DNA from: Gnetum montanum | Taxonomy: Eukaryota > Streptophyta > Gnetopsida > Gnetales > Gnetaceae | Direction: 5' to 3' | Length of the DNA stretch: 64,000 bases | Assembly (NCBI GenBank): GCA_015680685.1 | Contig: MNCI01030009.1 | Location: 111,763 to 175,762 of the forward strand | Part shown: positions 48,080 to 59,112 of the stretch, in pieces | How the letters are laid out: each line of letters begins with the position of its first letter | Position numbering within the stretch: position 1 is the first letter of the stretch | Program-made: the position numbers and the translations under genes | Notes under the pieces: model-generated | Database searches by the model: none | Told to the model about the DNA's origin: nothing | The model's input: the letters and a program-made list of their open reading frames with translations, nothing else

Positions 48080-49130
48080 TTCGATGATGAACCTAATGAC
48101 ATTAATTGGAAACAGTTGGAAATCCCTAAGAGCTTTAGGTAGGAGCCCATAGAGTTGAAAACTCTACCAGCTAGAATGAAATATGCTTTTCTAAAAAATG
48201 GAAAGCTAGTTATAATTAATGCCAATCTTGCTCTTAAACAAAAAGAGAAACCATTGAAGGTGGTTAACAAATAGAAAATAGCATTTTCCTAGTCATATCA
48301 TGAACTAACTAGATTTGATCCATGGATATGCCAATGTTGCATCTGTACAAATGCCTTCATGAAGCCAAAAAGGTAGTTATCGTGGCGATTGAACCCCAAA
48401 CTGAAGTAGATCATCAAAGAGGAGATTGAACAACTCCTCAAGACGAGGTTCATCTACCCCATTGCAGATAGAGGTTGGGTTAGCCCACTTGTGATATTTC
48501 CAAAGAAATATGGAAAGTGAAGGGTTTGTATTGGCTTTGGGTTATTGAACATGGAAACATATAAAGATCATTTTCCATTTCCATTTGTGGATTAGGTGTT
48601 GGACATCATCTCTAGGCATAGCTATTATAGCTTGTTAGATGGTTATAGTGGTTATAACCAGATCTAGATCACACTCTAAAAAAATGTTTACAAGTCCCTC
48701 TAGGACTTTTACATACAAAAAAATGTCATTTATTTTGTGCAATGCCCCTACAACCTTCCAACACCTTGTCTTGAACATCTTTCAATAGTAGATTTGTAGT
48801 AGGATGGAAATCTTCATGGACGAATTCTTCACCTATGGGGTTACATTTGAGCAAAGCCTTAAACCACCTTGAAAAAGTGCTAAAAAGGTGTGTGAAGACC
48901 AACCTTCAGCTCAATTAGCAAAAGATCCATCTGATGGTCCATGAGGGCATTTTCGTGGGGCATAGAATATCACAAGAAGGGATTGAGGTGGACCTTGAGA
49001 AAATAAGGGTTATCCAAGGAGTTATCCACTAACCAAAAACTATCAAAGATGTTTGATCATTCCTTAGTCACACTAGCTACTATTGAAAGTTCATAGATAA
49101 TTTCTCTCAGATCTTCAAATCATTGGTGGA
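48080..49130 (+). pseudogene. Element G reverse transcriptase, broken
   Basis: RT landmarks are in order. LKTLPARMKYAFLKNGKLVI is at 48156-48220, and IIKEEIEQLLKTRFIYPIAD and GWVSPLVIFPKKYGK lie at 48410-48520. VCIGFGLLN is near 48526, and YYSLLDGYSGYNQI at 48620-48664. Then come the FxYxxMPF zone (decayed) and the connection domain leading to RNase H. Stops include TGA 48518-48520 where Trp is expected, and TAG 48593-48595 and 48665-48667 where Gln is expected. Frameshifts follow after 48680. It copies RNA to DNA in intact elements. Confidence 0.75.
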
Positions 49131-49560
49131 GCTTACAAAGAAGGATATTCTATTTTTCTAGATCGAGGAATGTGATAATGCATTCTAGCAACTCAAGAAA
49201 AATATCATAGAAACTCCAATTCTACAAGCATCTAATTAGTCTAGACCATTTCATATCATGATGGATGCTTCAAATTACACTTTGGGAGTCATGTTCACAT
49301 AGGTGGATGATCACAAACATCCTTACTATATCCACTATGCAAGCAAAAGAATTGTGGGTACACAACTGAATTACACCATAATAGAGAAAGAATTTATGGT
49401 AGAGGTGTATGTGTTGAAGAATTTTAAGCACTATGTTCTTGGGTACAAGGTGTTCATGCACATAGACCATAGTGCAATCTGGTTCCATAAGAATAAACCA
49501 ATAGTTATTCCCTATGTCATATGATGGCTGGTGATCTTACAAGAATTAGATTTCATAATG
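49131..49560 (+). pseudogene. Element G RNase H, partly open
   Basis: It starts near the MMDASNYTLGVMF reading at 49260 (first catalytic Asp in DAS). It then runs open at 49303-49524 as YYIHYASKRIVGTQLNYTII, EKEFMVEVYVLKNFKHYVLG and KVFMHIDHSAIWF. The E of EKEF and the D of HIDHSA are the expected catalytic positions. One stop and a shift separate DAS from the rest. It would remove the RNA template during cDNA synthesis. Only one RNase H domain is seen, which argues against the dual-RNase H Tat/Ogre lineage. Confidence 0.75.
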
Positions 49561-49812
49561 GTAGATTGAAAGGAAACTAAGAACATGGTCACTAACCACT
49601 TGTCTTAGTTCAGATGAGATAATAAAAAGGATGAGAGTCCACTTTTTGATTAGTTTCTTATCGAACTCCTCTTTTTTGGTGTTATAAATGAATAAGTTCT
49701 CACCGAACCTAACTGGTACAATGGAATTCTCACCTACCTTCTCATCCAAGAGATGCCACAAGATATGGATAACTAGAAGAAATAATAGTTTCTTTACTAG
49801 GAGAAATGCGTC

Positions 49813-50365
49813 ATGGAGATCAATGAACACCTTTACAAGGTGTGTGTTGATGGCCTAGTTCATTGGTATGTTCCTAATGTTGATCAACTACACATTCTCC
49901 TAGACACTCATGAGGGTCCTTGTGGAGGCCACTATGTTGGGAGGCACATGGCCAATAAGATTCTGATGGCAGGGCATTATTGGCCAACACTTTTCAAGTA
50001 TTCTCACCAGTTCATCTACTTCTATGATCACTGCCAATGCAATGGTGAGATGACCACTCATATGGAGGGACCTCAGTAATGGCATTGACTTCATGGGTCT
50101 CATCACATCCATATTAAATGAAAAGGCATACATCATAGTCATTGTTAACTATTGTACGAAATGAACAAAAGATGCAATTATCACCAACTATACATCTTCT
50201 ACAGCTACTCTGTTTATACAACAAAATTTTGTAAATAAGTTTGGAATGCCACATGCACTAATTTTTTATAATGATACTAATTTTATAGGCATCAACTTTT
50301 GAAAGCTCATGCAATGCTTGTGGGTAGAACGGAAATTAACAAGACACTACCATCCCTAAGCCAAC
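49813..50365 (+). pseudogene. Element G integrase: zinc-binding domain and core, interrupted by H
   Basis: 49813-50079 is open and holds an H-H-C-C-type zinc-binding domain: LHILLDTHEGPCGGHYVGRH, then KILMAGHYWPTLFKYSHQFI, then YDHCQCNG. The core follows with shifts: DFMG near 50087, YIIVIVNYC near 50130, and FGMPHALIFYNDTNF then LWVERKLTRHYHP at 50240-50358. At 50361-50365 the ccaac target site is cut by element H. The reading resumes at 53160 with NNQAKVTNRMI, in the QANGQAE-like block. Confidence 0.8.
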
Positions 50366-50538
50366 TGTTGGCACATTTAGCCATTGTATGGAACAGAGAC
50401 ATGAGATGGTTGAGATTTTCTGAAATATTACAATACAAATATTTGAAATGGCAAGATGTGATTGGGAAAGGTATTGGTTTCTATCATTTTTTTTAAATAA
50501 AGAAGAAGAAGAGAAAGAGATGGAAATCACTATGGGGN

Positions 50539-50787
50539 ACAAAAGATGCAATTATCACCAACTATACATCTTCTACAGCTACTCTGTTTATACAACAAAA
50601 TTTTGTAAATAAGTTTGGAATGCCACATGCACTAATTTTTTATAATGATACTAATTTTATAGGCATCAACTTTTGAAAGCTCATGCAATGCTTGTGGGTA
50701 GAACGGAAATTAACAAGACACTACCATCCCTAAGCCAACTGTTGGCACATTTAGCCATTGTATGGAACAGAGACATGAGATGGTTGA
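50539..50787 (+). other. Exact 249-bp duplicate of 50165-50413 between single n bases (artefact)
   Basis: 50539-50787 equals 50165-50413 base for base and is bounded by n at 50538 and 50788. The copied segment includes the G/H boundary with its TSD, which a biological duplication of H or G alone would not carry. It is best read as an unmerged contig overlap. Confidence 0.88.
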
Positions 50788-50788
50788 N

Positions 50789-52102
50789 TATCGTGCCTCT
50801 GGAAGACCGCAATATTCACCAGCATTTTACAGGTCACGATTGAGGGCAACGGTGCAGCAGTGCAGACCACGACCGGAGGCAATGACAGAGAGGGTGGCAG
50901 AGACATCAGCGTGACGTTATTCATGCAGAGAAAAGAAAAACGTGGCTGCGGCAGTCATCAAAAAATAGAGGAAAAGAAAGGGACAGACATCAGCATTTTA
51001 TTTTTTGTTGGGAAACAAAACATAAGCAATGTTGACTACCTCTGTGATAGGTGAATAGGGCAACAAAAACCCCGTCATGCATCACCAAACCCTGCTAGAT
51101 TCTATGCTGTTCTGAAACCCTCGCCGTTCTAAAAACAAAAAGAAGAAGCTTTGCCGTAGCGGGAGGAGCTCTAAGATTTACACATCATCACAAACCGCGT
51201 GGTACAAATGGCACAATATTTTTGGGCAGTTGCAGGCCTGTGAATGTATTTCAAAAGGTGTTCTAGGCGGTAAAAGAAACAACAACAAATTAGCAATCAC
51301 CAGTTTATCTGCCCTGGAACCTGCAATCAAAAAAGATATAACCATGCCTGATGTTAATTCCTTTGATACAGCGACATTTCCTGACACGGCGGCTAAGCCT
51401 TCTCCTATGCCGGCAGTTGCTGGTAACGATTTTTGGTATGTTGAATCAGTTGCAGGTTCGGTGGCTTCACCTTCGGGTTCGTCTTTCAGGTCATTCCGAA
51501 TTTTAGCTACAATTATCGGGATGAAAAAAAATAAATTAACTACCACTACCATCAATAAGGTGGAGATTATATTATATTTCTATTACAAAATCGTAAAGCT
51601 TAGTGGCACTTAGAATTTAAAATTTAAATTAGATTAGATTAGGGATCTAAATAAAGTACATAATACAATACATATAGTGTGGAGCCCTGTTTTAGAAAAG
51701 CTTGCTTTAAAACATTATTATATATAAGTCATTAACTATTAAAAATTTTCCATATTGATTATCCCATTTAAAGTCATATTAAAGTTAGCATAAAATGCTC
51801 CTCATTTTATGTATACTTCCTAACTTCCTAAATCACATAATTTTCTCCTAGCTTATTGGACAACTAATCCTTTGATTGGTTAGTCAAATTACTTAAGAGA
51901 GAAGATAGGAGAGATATTTTTGAGATATTTTTTGGATATTTTTCCTAGGAAAATGAGAATCTCATTTTTTGGGAAGCCTTATACACCACTTAGAAGACTT
52001 GACATCTCATTTTGAAGAGGCAAAATTAAAAAGATATATATGTGTATGAAGTAAGTTGCCACTATAGCTTGTATTCCTATGTATTTTAGAAATTATATTT
52101 TA
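50789..52102. other. CpG-rich sequence inside H, overlapping ORFs on both strands
   Basis: 50789-51180 has a gene-like base composition (accacgaccgg, gacgtt, gccgtagcgggagg). 51178-51555 (minus, 125 codons) and 51230-51613 (plus, 127 codons) are open over the same DNA. The minus reading starts with a hydrophobic segment (VVVVNLFFFIPIIVA) and has a GATTGCAG|GT acceptor-like site. The plus reading is Ala/Pro/Ser-rich (FPDTAAKPSPMPAVAG). I recognise neither. It could be long-LTR sequence, a captured gene piece or a misplaced contig. From 51620 on it is AT-rich and featureless. Confidence 0.35.
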
Positions 52103-52909
52103 NNNNNNNNNNNNNNNNNNNNNNNNNNNNNNNNNNNNNNNNNNNNNNNNNNNNNNNNNNNNNNNNNNNNNNNNNNNNNNNNNNNNNNNNNNNNNNNNNN
52201 NNNNNNNNNNNNNNNNNNNNNNNNNNNNNNNNNNNNNNNNNNNNNNNNNNNNNNNNNNNNNNNNNNNNNNNNNNNNNNNNNNNNNNNNNNNNNNNNNNNN
52301 NNNNNNNNNNNNNNNNNNNNNNNNNNNNNNNNNNNNNNNNNNNNNNNNNNNNNNNNNNNNNNNNNNNNNNNNNNNNNNNNNNNNNNNNNNNNNNNNNNNN
52401 NNNNNNNNNNNNNNNNNNNNNNNNNNNNNNNNNNNNNNNNNNNNNNNNNNNNNNNNNNNNNNNNNNNNNNNNNNNNNNNNNNNNNNNNNNNNNNNNNNNN
52501 NNNNNNNNNNNNNNNNNNNNNNNNNNNNNNNNNNNNNNNNNNNNNNNNNNNNNNNNNNNNNNNNNNNNNNNNNNNNNNNNNNNNNNNNNNNNNNNNNNNN
52601 NNNNNNNNNNNNNNNNNNNNNNNNNNNNNNNNNNNNNNNNNNNNNNNNNNNNNNNNNNNNNNNNNNNNNNNNNNNNNNNNNNNNNNNNNNNNNNNNNNNN
52701 NNNNNNNNNNNNNNNNNNNNNNNNNNNNNNNNNNNNNNNNNNNNNNNNNNNNNNNNNNNNNNNNNNNNNNNNNNNNNNNNNNNNNNNNNNNNNNNNNNNN
52801 NNNNNNNNNNNNNNNNNNNNNNNNNNNNNNNNNNNNNNNNNNNNNNNNNNNNNNNNNNNNNNNNNNNNNNNNNNNNNNNNNNNNNNNNNNNNNNNNNNNN
52901 NNNNNNNNN
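52103..52909. other. Assembly gap (807 N)
   Basis: A run of N inside element H. Apparent long open frames across it are meaningless. Confidence 0.97.
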
Positions 52910-53159
52910 AAATTTTCAAGAACTCACAGTACTTGGCAAAGTTGGCTGAATCTCTTTAAAGTAAGTCATTTGTAGTTCACACACAACGAAATTGTCACAT
53001 TTTACACAACCACATGCCGCAACAGCACACACACATACTCACATTAACTACTGAGTTTATTTGGAGGTATCTGGGCCTTGGTGTAGCCAGAGACCAGCAG
53101 ACACCTAAATCCTGTTCGAGGACACTCGTTGGCGATCGCGTCCCAAATGGTCGCCAACA

Positions 53160-53760
53160 CCAACAATCAAGCTAAGGTTACGAATAGGATGATCACTAAG
53201 ATATTAACAAGAAAAATGAGCAAATATAGAAGAGACTAGAGCACTAAACTTAGTGATGTATTTTGGGCCTACTGCTCAACCTAGAAACTCCCTAAAGGCT
53301 ATTCTCCCTATGAGCTAGTGTATGAAAAATTACCACTCTTCCTATTCAATTTGAGCTCCATACACTTTCAAGAGCTTGTGACCTTGACCTTGACCTTAGT
53401 CTAGCACATAAAGAAAGAATGATAAACCTTAATGTGCTAGATGAGAATCAATTGGTGGTCTTGTCCTTGAATGAAGTGGACAAGGCATTCAACAAGCAAC
53501 ATCATGACCTCAAAATAAGAAAGGTAAAGTTTTAATTATAAGAAAAGGTCCTTTATTGAAATCCCACACATGTGTCACAAAAAACTAAGTTCCAAACATT
53601 GTGGGAAGAGCCTTGCATCATCTATGAAACCTTTCCTTCTAGGGCCATGTTGATGTACAATCTTGAAAGCCCAAATATGAAACTACTAATTAACATGCAA
53701 CAAATTAAATGTTTTCATGAGCCTAAGAGAGCCAGTGACTAGAACACCTTAACAAATGGA
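53160..53760 (+). pseudogene. Element G integrase C-terminal part
   Basis: It resumes after H with NNQAKVTNRMITKILTRKMS, then TKLSDVFWAYCST..LPKGYSP then YELVYEKLPLF, the usual end of the Ty3/Gypsy integrase core. Near 53600-53740 it reads EEPCIIYETFPSRAMLMYNL then INMQQIKCFHEPKRA, the DNA-binding tail with a W-x-G-P/F-P-x-G pattern. No chromodomain follows, which fits the non-chromovirus Athila/Tat branch. Stops and shifts are present. Confidence 0.75.
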
Positions 53761-55177
53761 TAGGCATGCGCAATTTTTCAGATCTCCTCCTTCTAACTTA
53801 GTCATGGAGGAGATGGCCATCCATGCTACATAACAAAGTGACTCATCAATTTTTCATTTTTTCTTATCTTTGACCATTTTTTGTTTCACACCGTCTTTAG
53901 TACATTTTATCTTTCTTGCATATTTTATAGTTGCTTTTATATTTCACTTTATTTTAGTTTGTGTTTTTCTTATGATTTTCTTTTATTTTTTTCTTATGTA
54001 TGTTTTGTTGTTCCTTTATTGCTGTTAGGACTAAGTGCCACTATAATTGTTTGTTGATGATGGTTTATACTATAATGTTATTTGATTGCTAATGTTTGGA
54101 TTCTATCTTTGAATTTTGGTATTAATAACTAAGACATGGTTTCTTTTTTATGAAGTAGGCAGTGAGTCCACATCATCTACCCATCCACTAACTCTATGGT
54201 GTTCCTTGTTTTGGAAATATAAGGTTTCTTCTTTAATAAGGCCTTTAATGAACTTGTGATCTTGGTAGTTTTCAAACTTGGAAAAGATTATATGGATAGA
54301 CAAGGGTATGATTTCAAGGGGATTTGATGTTCTCTGTACTTGCCTACCCTCTTAGGTGCATGAGTATTTTCATTGATTTCTCATGATTCCACTATCAATC
54401 AATAACAGGAAGTTAAAGTCTTTACATGGTTTGATTCCTATTCAAAAATCATAAAAATATAAAATAAAAGAAATGATGGGAATTCAAATCATACCCCTTA
54501 GACTCAATAAATAGCTACAAGCACTAGTTTTGGGCCTAGAAAGACATGTTACCCATGCCTGAAGGTCCCCTTTAACTAAGGCCCTTTCTCACTTCCTGCT
54601 TCTCTTTTCTTCCCTTTAAGGAATGGTGATTGCTCTATGGAAATGATCTTGTGTCAATTGATATAGCCCAAAAATCCACCCTTTTAGTGAATTTTACTGT
54701 CTTGATTAGTGACTTTCTCATTGACAGGATTTCATTGATATAGCCCAAAAATCCTATAAATACTAGTGAACACTTAGTGATTTTTGCACATGTGCTCACA
54801 AACTAGGGTGAGTTTTTGCATTTTTCAGAGCCCAAAACATTCCAAAGCCCATAACTTTCAAAACGTTTGTTTGATTATCCTTTTTCTTTAGTCTTGCAGC
54901 TACCAGAGGTAAGCTCTACATAATGGAGCCCACAAAACCTTAGGTTTTGAAAAAAAAAATTTCAAAATTTTTCTAACTCCAAAAAGAGTTTAATGAATAA
55001 AATAACATTAAAATCATCAATTTATGAAAGTTAAACCCTTCCAAGAAGCTTTGGTAGCCATATTAACTAAATAATATCAAAATAATACTAAAATAATCAA
55101 TCTTCCATGGTCACAACTTAGCTAAGTATAACTAACCAACAAGATAAGGTACCTAAACATTATAAGTCACACATCAC
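53761..55177 (+). other. Element G spacer after pol
   Basis: No coding sequence. 54497-54600 (taccccttagact, agaaagacatgttaccca, actaaggccc) is homologous, in reverse complement, to 33130-33255 of C-D and 21240-21370 of A-B. This links the non-autonomous elements to G. Confidence 0.6.
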
Positions 55178-56130
55178 ATGCTAATCCTTGGTTCTATTGT
55201 GGTCACAAATGGCACCAAAAGGAAAGTAACTATAGGAAGGTGGACCATACAAACCAAGGAACAAATGACCAACAACTTGAAGGGGCCAAGAATAGCCCCA
55301 GGAGTAGGCAATGGAAACCCATGCAATGAGACCTCTTCAGGAGGAGCCCGAAGTAGAGTCTATTAGATAGATTCCTGAAGCAACCAAAACTAAATAATCT
55401 AACTGAGATGAAGCATCGGGGCAAAGACTGAACCTTGAGGTTACCTTGATGGAGGTTTCCTCAATCAAATTACATCCAAGGAGGTTCAAATATCTATGCT
55501 TTAGGAGTTGAATGTTTAAACCTTCTTGGAGTTTGCTCCTCTAGAAGTCAAGACACAACTTTAGAACTCTCCCATGTGGCCCATTATGACTTCCAGTGGG
55601 GAGTGGTACATGGGGAAGATATTTCTTTTCTAGAAAAATAGGTAGGTTAGTTCCATGATCAAAATCAAGGAAATAACTATGTCCTACTCAGTGAAAGTAA
55701 TTCCTAGGTCCTTGGGTTACCTGAAACTGGGGCCACTCTAGTTGAAATCCCAATGTAGGAAAATCTAGGAGTTAAGAAAGAATGGACACAATGATGTTAT
55801 GAAGTGGACCATAAAGAGTTTGGTGCACTCACAATGGCAGAACATGCTTATCTCAAAATTATAGCCTTTCACCTAAACCTAACAATGAGGCCTAGCAAGA
55901 TCATAGCTTTTTCTGCCTATGTGTGTGTTGCTCTAAGTGGAAGATTCCCCGTCAACCTTCCACAACTAATCTATCTTAAGATAGAGAAGTGCTTCCAGGA
56001 GAATAAACATGGAGGGAAGAAACTTCCTTTCCCATTCCTTGTTAGAAAATTATGCAAGAGGAGAGGCATAGCCAACTACACAATTGATGTAGTCTATCAT
56101 GCTTCATCCACTTTTTAGATACATATGATG
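55178..56130 (+). pseudogene. Element G extra ORF, part 1: plant-transposon-like domain
   Basis: 55804-56118 is open and reads MAEHAYLKIIAFHLNLTMRP, then IIAFSAYVCVALSGRFPVNL, then PQLIYLKIEKCFQEN. It ends KKLPFPFLVRKLCKRRGI. The pattern of residues around VNLxxLIxxKI...LPFPxLVxxLCxxxGI resembles the putative plant transposon protein domain (Pfam Transposase_32-like) seen in many plant retroelement ORFs. 55178-55366 is a shorter open upstream piece (Gly/Asn/Thr-rich). It lies where Athila elements carry their env-like ORF. I see no signal peptide or membrane anchor. Function is unknown. Confidence 0.55.
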
Positions 56131-57960
56131 AAAGATAAGGTGCGTATGAAGGTAGTTCAAGAAGAGAAGTAGTAGCCACCACCTTTACCACCCACTCATG
56201 AAACAACATCAAAGGCTCGTGCTACCATTGAATGCATGTGTGAACTCCATGAGTAACTCCTATAGTAATAGGAGGTAAAAACAAGTGGTGGTGATCCATC
56301 TATGTACCAACCAGTCATGAGCCATCTCAATGAAATGGCTTGAACCATAAGTGAAATGGAGGATGGTGTGCCAATTTTTTCTACCCAACAAATGCAGGTG
56401 CCCACAAGGTTGAATCCAAGTGCCCAAGAGGTAACAGTGTCCCTCTCGTAGTAGCATCTACTCCCAGAAATCTCTAGGAATGCCACTACCTTTTTGATGT
56501 GTTTAGATGAGGGTGAGGGGGCTAATGTCCCAATGATGTAACAACAAGGGTAGGAGATAGTAGCAAAAGTGGTTGCTAATCGATTTACTAAGGCCCTTGA
56601 TGCTCTAGTAGCATCTACACTCAGAGAGTCTATTGAAACTATAAGTGGGAGATTAAATGTAGCCCAACATGAGGAATTTCTAGACCAACTAGTGGGAACT
56701 GTGCAACCAATTCCAAATTTCTTTGATCTTACGAATACCATCAGTACTACCTTGTTGAAGCTACTTGAAGCAAGGGGCAAGTGCATCATCATGAAGTGGA
56801 AACTCAAAAAAATTAAAGTAGAAAACCAATGCTTAGCTAGGAAGGTTGCTAAACTTAGAGCCTACCTCACTAATCCCATGCTACTCAGCCAAGCAATTAA
56901 GTGATATGAATCTTTCTAGAAAATTCAAGCCAAACTCAAAGAGGCTAAGTACATTAAGGAGTCAGTAGTCTTTGACCAGTCCTTGGCCAATGCCACAATG
57001 TACAACATTCAAAAGGACTTGGTCCAAACTCACCAAGAGAATGAAACTCTGGCTAATGAGAATCATCACCTACAAAATGTTGATGCATAAAAGAAAAAAA
57101 TGTCTAAATTCATCCATCAACAATAAGAGTGGCTTGCTAGGGTAAACATTGAACTAAGGAGGTTGACAATAGAAAATAGAAATATCTCAATGGAGGAGAT
57201 GCATGTCGTTCACCAAAAGTCTACAATAGAGATCGCTACCTAGAAGAACAAGGCCTTCAAATTGGAGAGGATCAAGAACCATTACAAATATTAGGTTGTC
57301 TTATAGAAGGAAATTAATGAAAAACATATCCAACTAGTGATGGAAAAGGTGAATGAGGCCCTTTAGCAGCTCCAACAAAGAGGCAATATGTGGCAATCCA
57401 TCATTGATGGACTAAACAAATACAAAAAAGTAGAAATTTGCATGATGGAGCTATAGATTGAGGAAATGAGTGAATACATGGAGCTTGCCAACCTCCAATA
57501 TGTAAACCTAGCAATGTTGTCTACTAGAAGGTCATGGTCAAAGTTGGCGAAGTAGGTGGCTAGCTTGTACTTGTTGTACAAGGCAAAGTTCAAACACCAT
57601 AAAGAGACCAATAAGAATATTGAGGTTGCAAATGTTGAACTCAATGTTCTTAGGGAGAAATTCATTGATCAGAGATCAACTGTTGAGAACTTGACTAAGA
57701 GATTGAATGACTGCTAGGAGCTATAAAACACTATCAAGGTGTTCGATGTAGAATGAAAGAAATTCATAACCTAGTTAGTCAATGTGAAGGAGTTTTTCCT
57801 CACAATGTCCTATTCATGAGATATTCCCATTCCAAACTACATTGGTAAAGTAGTGTGGACTATGAATAATCCCCAAAGTAAGAACGAGAAGATGAAGGCA
57901 TTATTGAACATCCACCAGTAGTTGTAGTTGCAAAAAGATAGCCACAACCGTAGCCTATAC
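56131..57960 (+). pseudogene. Element G extra ORF, part 2: long coiled coil
   Basis: One frame can be followed from about 56550 to 57960 with roughly a dozen stops and little shifting. It is Glu/Lys/Leu-rich with heptad-like spacing: LKLLEARGKCIIMKWKLKKI, then KVENQCLARKVAKLRAYL, LVQTHQENETLANENHHLQN, ELRRLTIENRNISMEEM, NKNIEVANVELNVLREKF. Most stops are TAG or TAA where Gln is likely. The same coiled coil is found in element E (22597-23150 and 18250-19077, minus). It would make a rod-like protein; partner unknown. Confidence 0.6.
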
Positions 57961-58273
57961 AACAACCAGTGCGTCCTTCAGTGTCTTAGGAATGTCCACT
58001 GGCTAGGGTCATCTAATCTTCTTCCTCATTTTCAAGAAAATAGAGGGATTGTGCTATTAATTTTTTTCATAGTGTTTGATTTTATTGTCATGAACATCCA
58101 ATTTTATAATGATTGTAAATGTGTACACTTGGACACTTAGCATTAGTGAGTTGTTTATTTGTTTGTATTTCAATTAAGTTAATCAATAATCCCATACCTT
58201 CCCAAAATTTTGTAAAGAACTTGTTTCTTCTTTTGTTCACTCAAGGACAAGTTTTAATTTAGTTATGGGGCTA
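57961..58273 (+). other. Element G 3' non-coding region
   Basis: It contains aataatcccataccttccca and tgttcactcaaggacaagtt, both conserved (reverse complement) in A-B (19925-19995) and C-D (31750-31830). It ends with the short purine-rich TTATGGGGCTA before the LTR. Confidence 0.65.
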
Positions 58274-59112
58274 TGATGAATCATGCATCATTAGGCTATG
58301 TTGATGGGATGCCATTGATGCAACCTTGTCGACGAGATCTTGTCGATGTTGGGTTTCCTACATTGATAGTTACTTGTCAACATGACACCCTATCATTGCC
58401 TACAAATGTGTGCCTACCTATCACATTTATGGAAATTCTTCTATTAGTTGTAGCAAATCTCTTGCAATTTTTTTTCTCCAAACTTAGAATATTTTTTTGA
58501 GTGCCTGTAGTAGGATTCAAAGGAGTGTACAAATCTTTATTTAAGCACTAATGTACCTAAGCATCCCAGTGTAAATAGCAATAAAGATCAATTTTTTCTG
58601 ATCAAATCTTACAACACTTAGAATATATTAATGTTTCCCTTATGCATTTATTATTCATGTACTTGACTTCAATGAATTTTAATTAAGTAGTTAATATTGA
58701 TTAAATAATGAACATAGGTATGACCACTTCGAGCATACATTACACTTGGTAATCCTAGTAGCACCTAATGCTTGGTAGCCTAGTAGTGTTGTAATGTGTT
58801 CAAAATGTTTATGGAAAATGGGAACGAATGCTTATGGCATGATTAGTTAATTATATCAAATTTATCTTATTTCTAGCACTTAGACAAATCTACTGAAAAA
58901 GAAAAAATGAAAAAAATCATGTGCCTGAGTGACACTTAATTATACCTTTGCAAGTTCACAAGTGAAACTGGGAAGACAATGATCATGCCCTTGGTATTCA
59001 CTTCCTAGATTCATTGTACTTGGATAGCTAAAGTCTATAGAATTCAATTGAATCACTTAGTGAACACTAGTGATTCATATGTTTGGATGCAGGGATTGCT
59101 TACTGCTCATCA
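58274..59112 (+). repeat. Element G 3' LTR
   Basis: It is 839 bp, starts TGATGAATCATGCATCATT and ends CTGCTCATCA. It is followed by aagag, matching the left TSD. Confidence 0.85.

Larger units (their letters stand above)
50366..53159. mobile_element. Element H: youngest nested insertion in G integrase
   Basis: It starts TGTTGGC and ends GCCAACA (7-bp perfect terminal inverted repeat with TG..CA). It is flanked by ccaac at 50361-50365 and 53160-53164. Removing it restores the integrase reading across the join. Within it are a 249-bp artefactual duplicate (50539-50787), an 807-N gap and unusually GC- and CpG-rich stretches (50789-51500, 53040-53159). No second LTR copy is visible, so it may be a solo LTR or an element whose middle lies in the gap. 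Strand cannot be set. Confidence 0.65.
43844..59112 (+). mobile_element. Element G: Athila-like Ty3/Gypsy element with full domain order
   Basis: The LTRs are 43844-44690 and 58274-59112, with perfect 5-bp TSD aagag (43839-43843, 59113-59117). An Asp-tRNA primer site lies at 44692-44708. The order is gag, protease, RT, RNase H, integrase (split by element H), spacer, then an extra ORF with a transposase-like domain and long coiled coil, then a short purine stretch and the 3' LTR. The primer type and a long ORF after pol fit the Athila lineage. All frames have stops, many TAG at expected Gln or TGA/TAG at expected Trp. The LTRs are visibly diverged, so the insertion is old. Confidence 0.85.

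Noticed and set aside
48080-50365. RT, RNase H and protease as part of an endogenous pararetrovirus
   Set aside because: An integrase with zinc domain and core, LTRs, TSDs and an Asp-tRNA primer site show a Ty3/Gypsy retrotransposon.
51178-51613. A confident host gene in the CpG-rich part of element H
   Set aside because: Both strands are open, no domain is recognised, and nearby n bases and a gap make the placement doubtful.
52079-52975. Long open frames across the N run on both strands
   Set aside because: They consist almost wholly of undetermined residues; the N run cannot support a coding call.
43844-59112. Tat/Ogre lineage for element G
   Set aside because: Only one RNase H domain is seen and the primer site is of the Asp-tRNA Athila type. 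Lineage is still only moderately sure.
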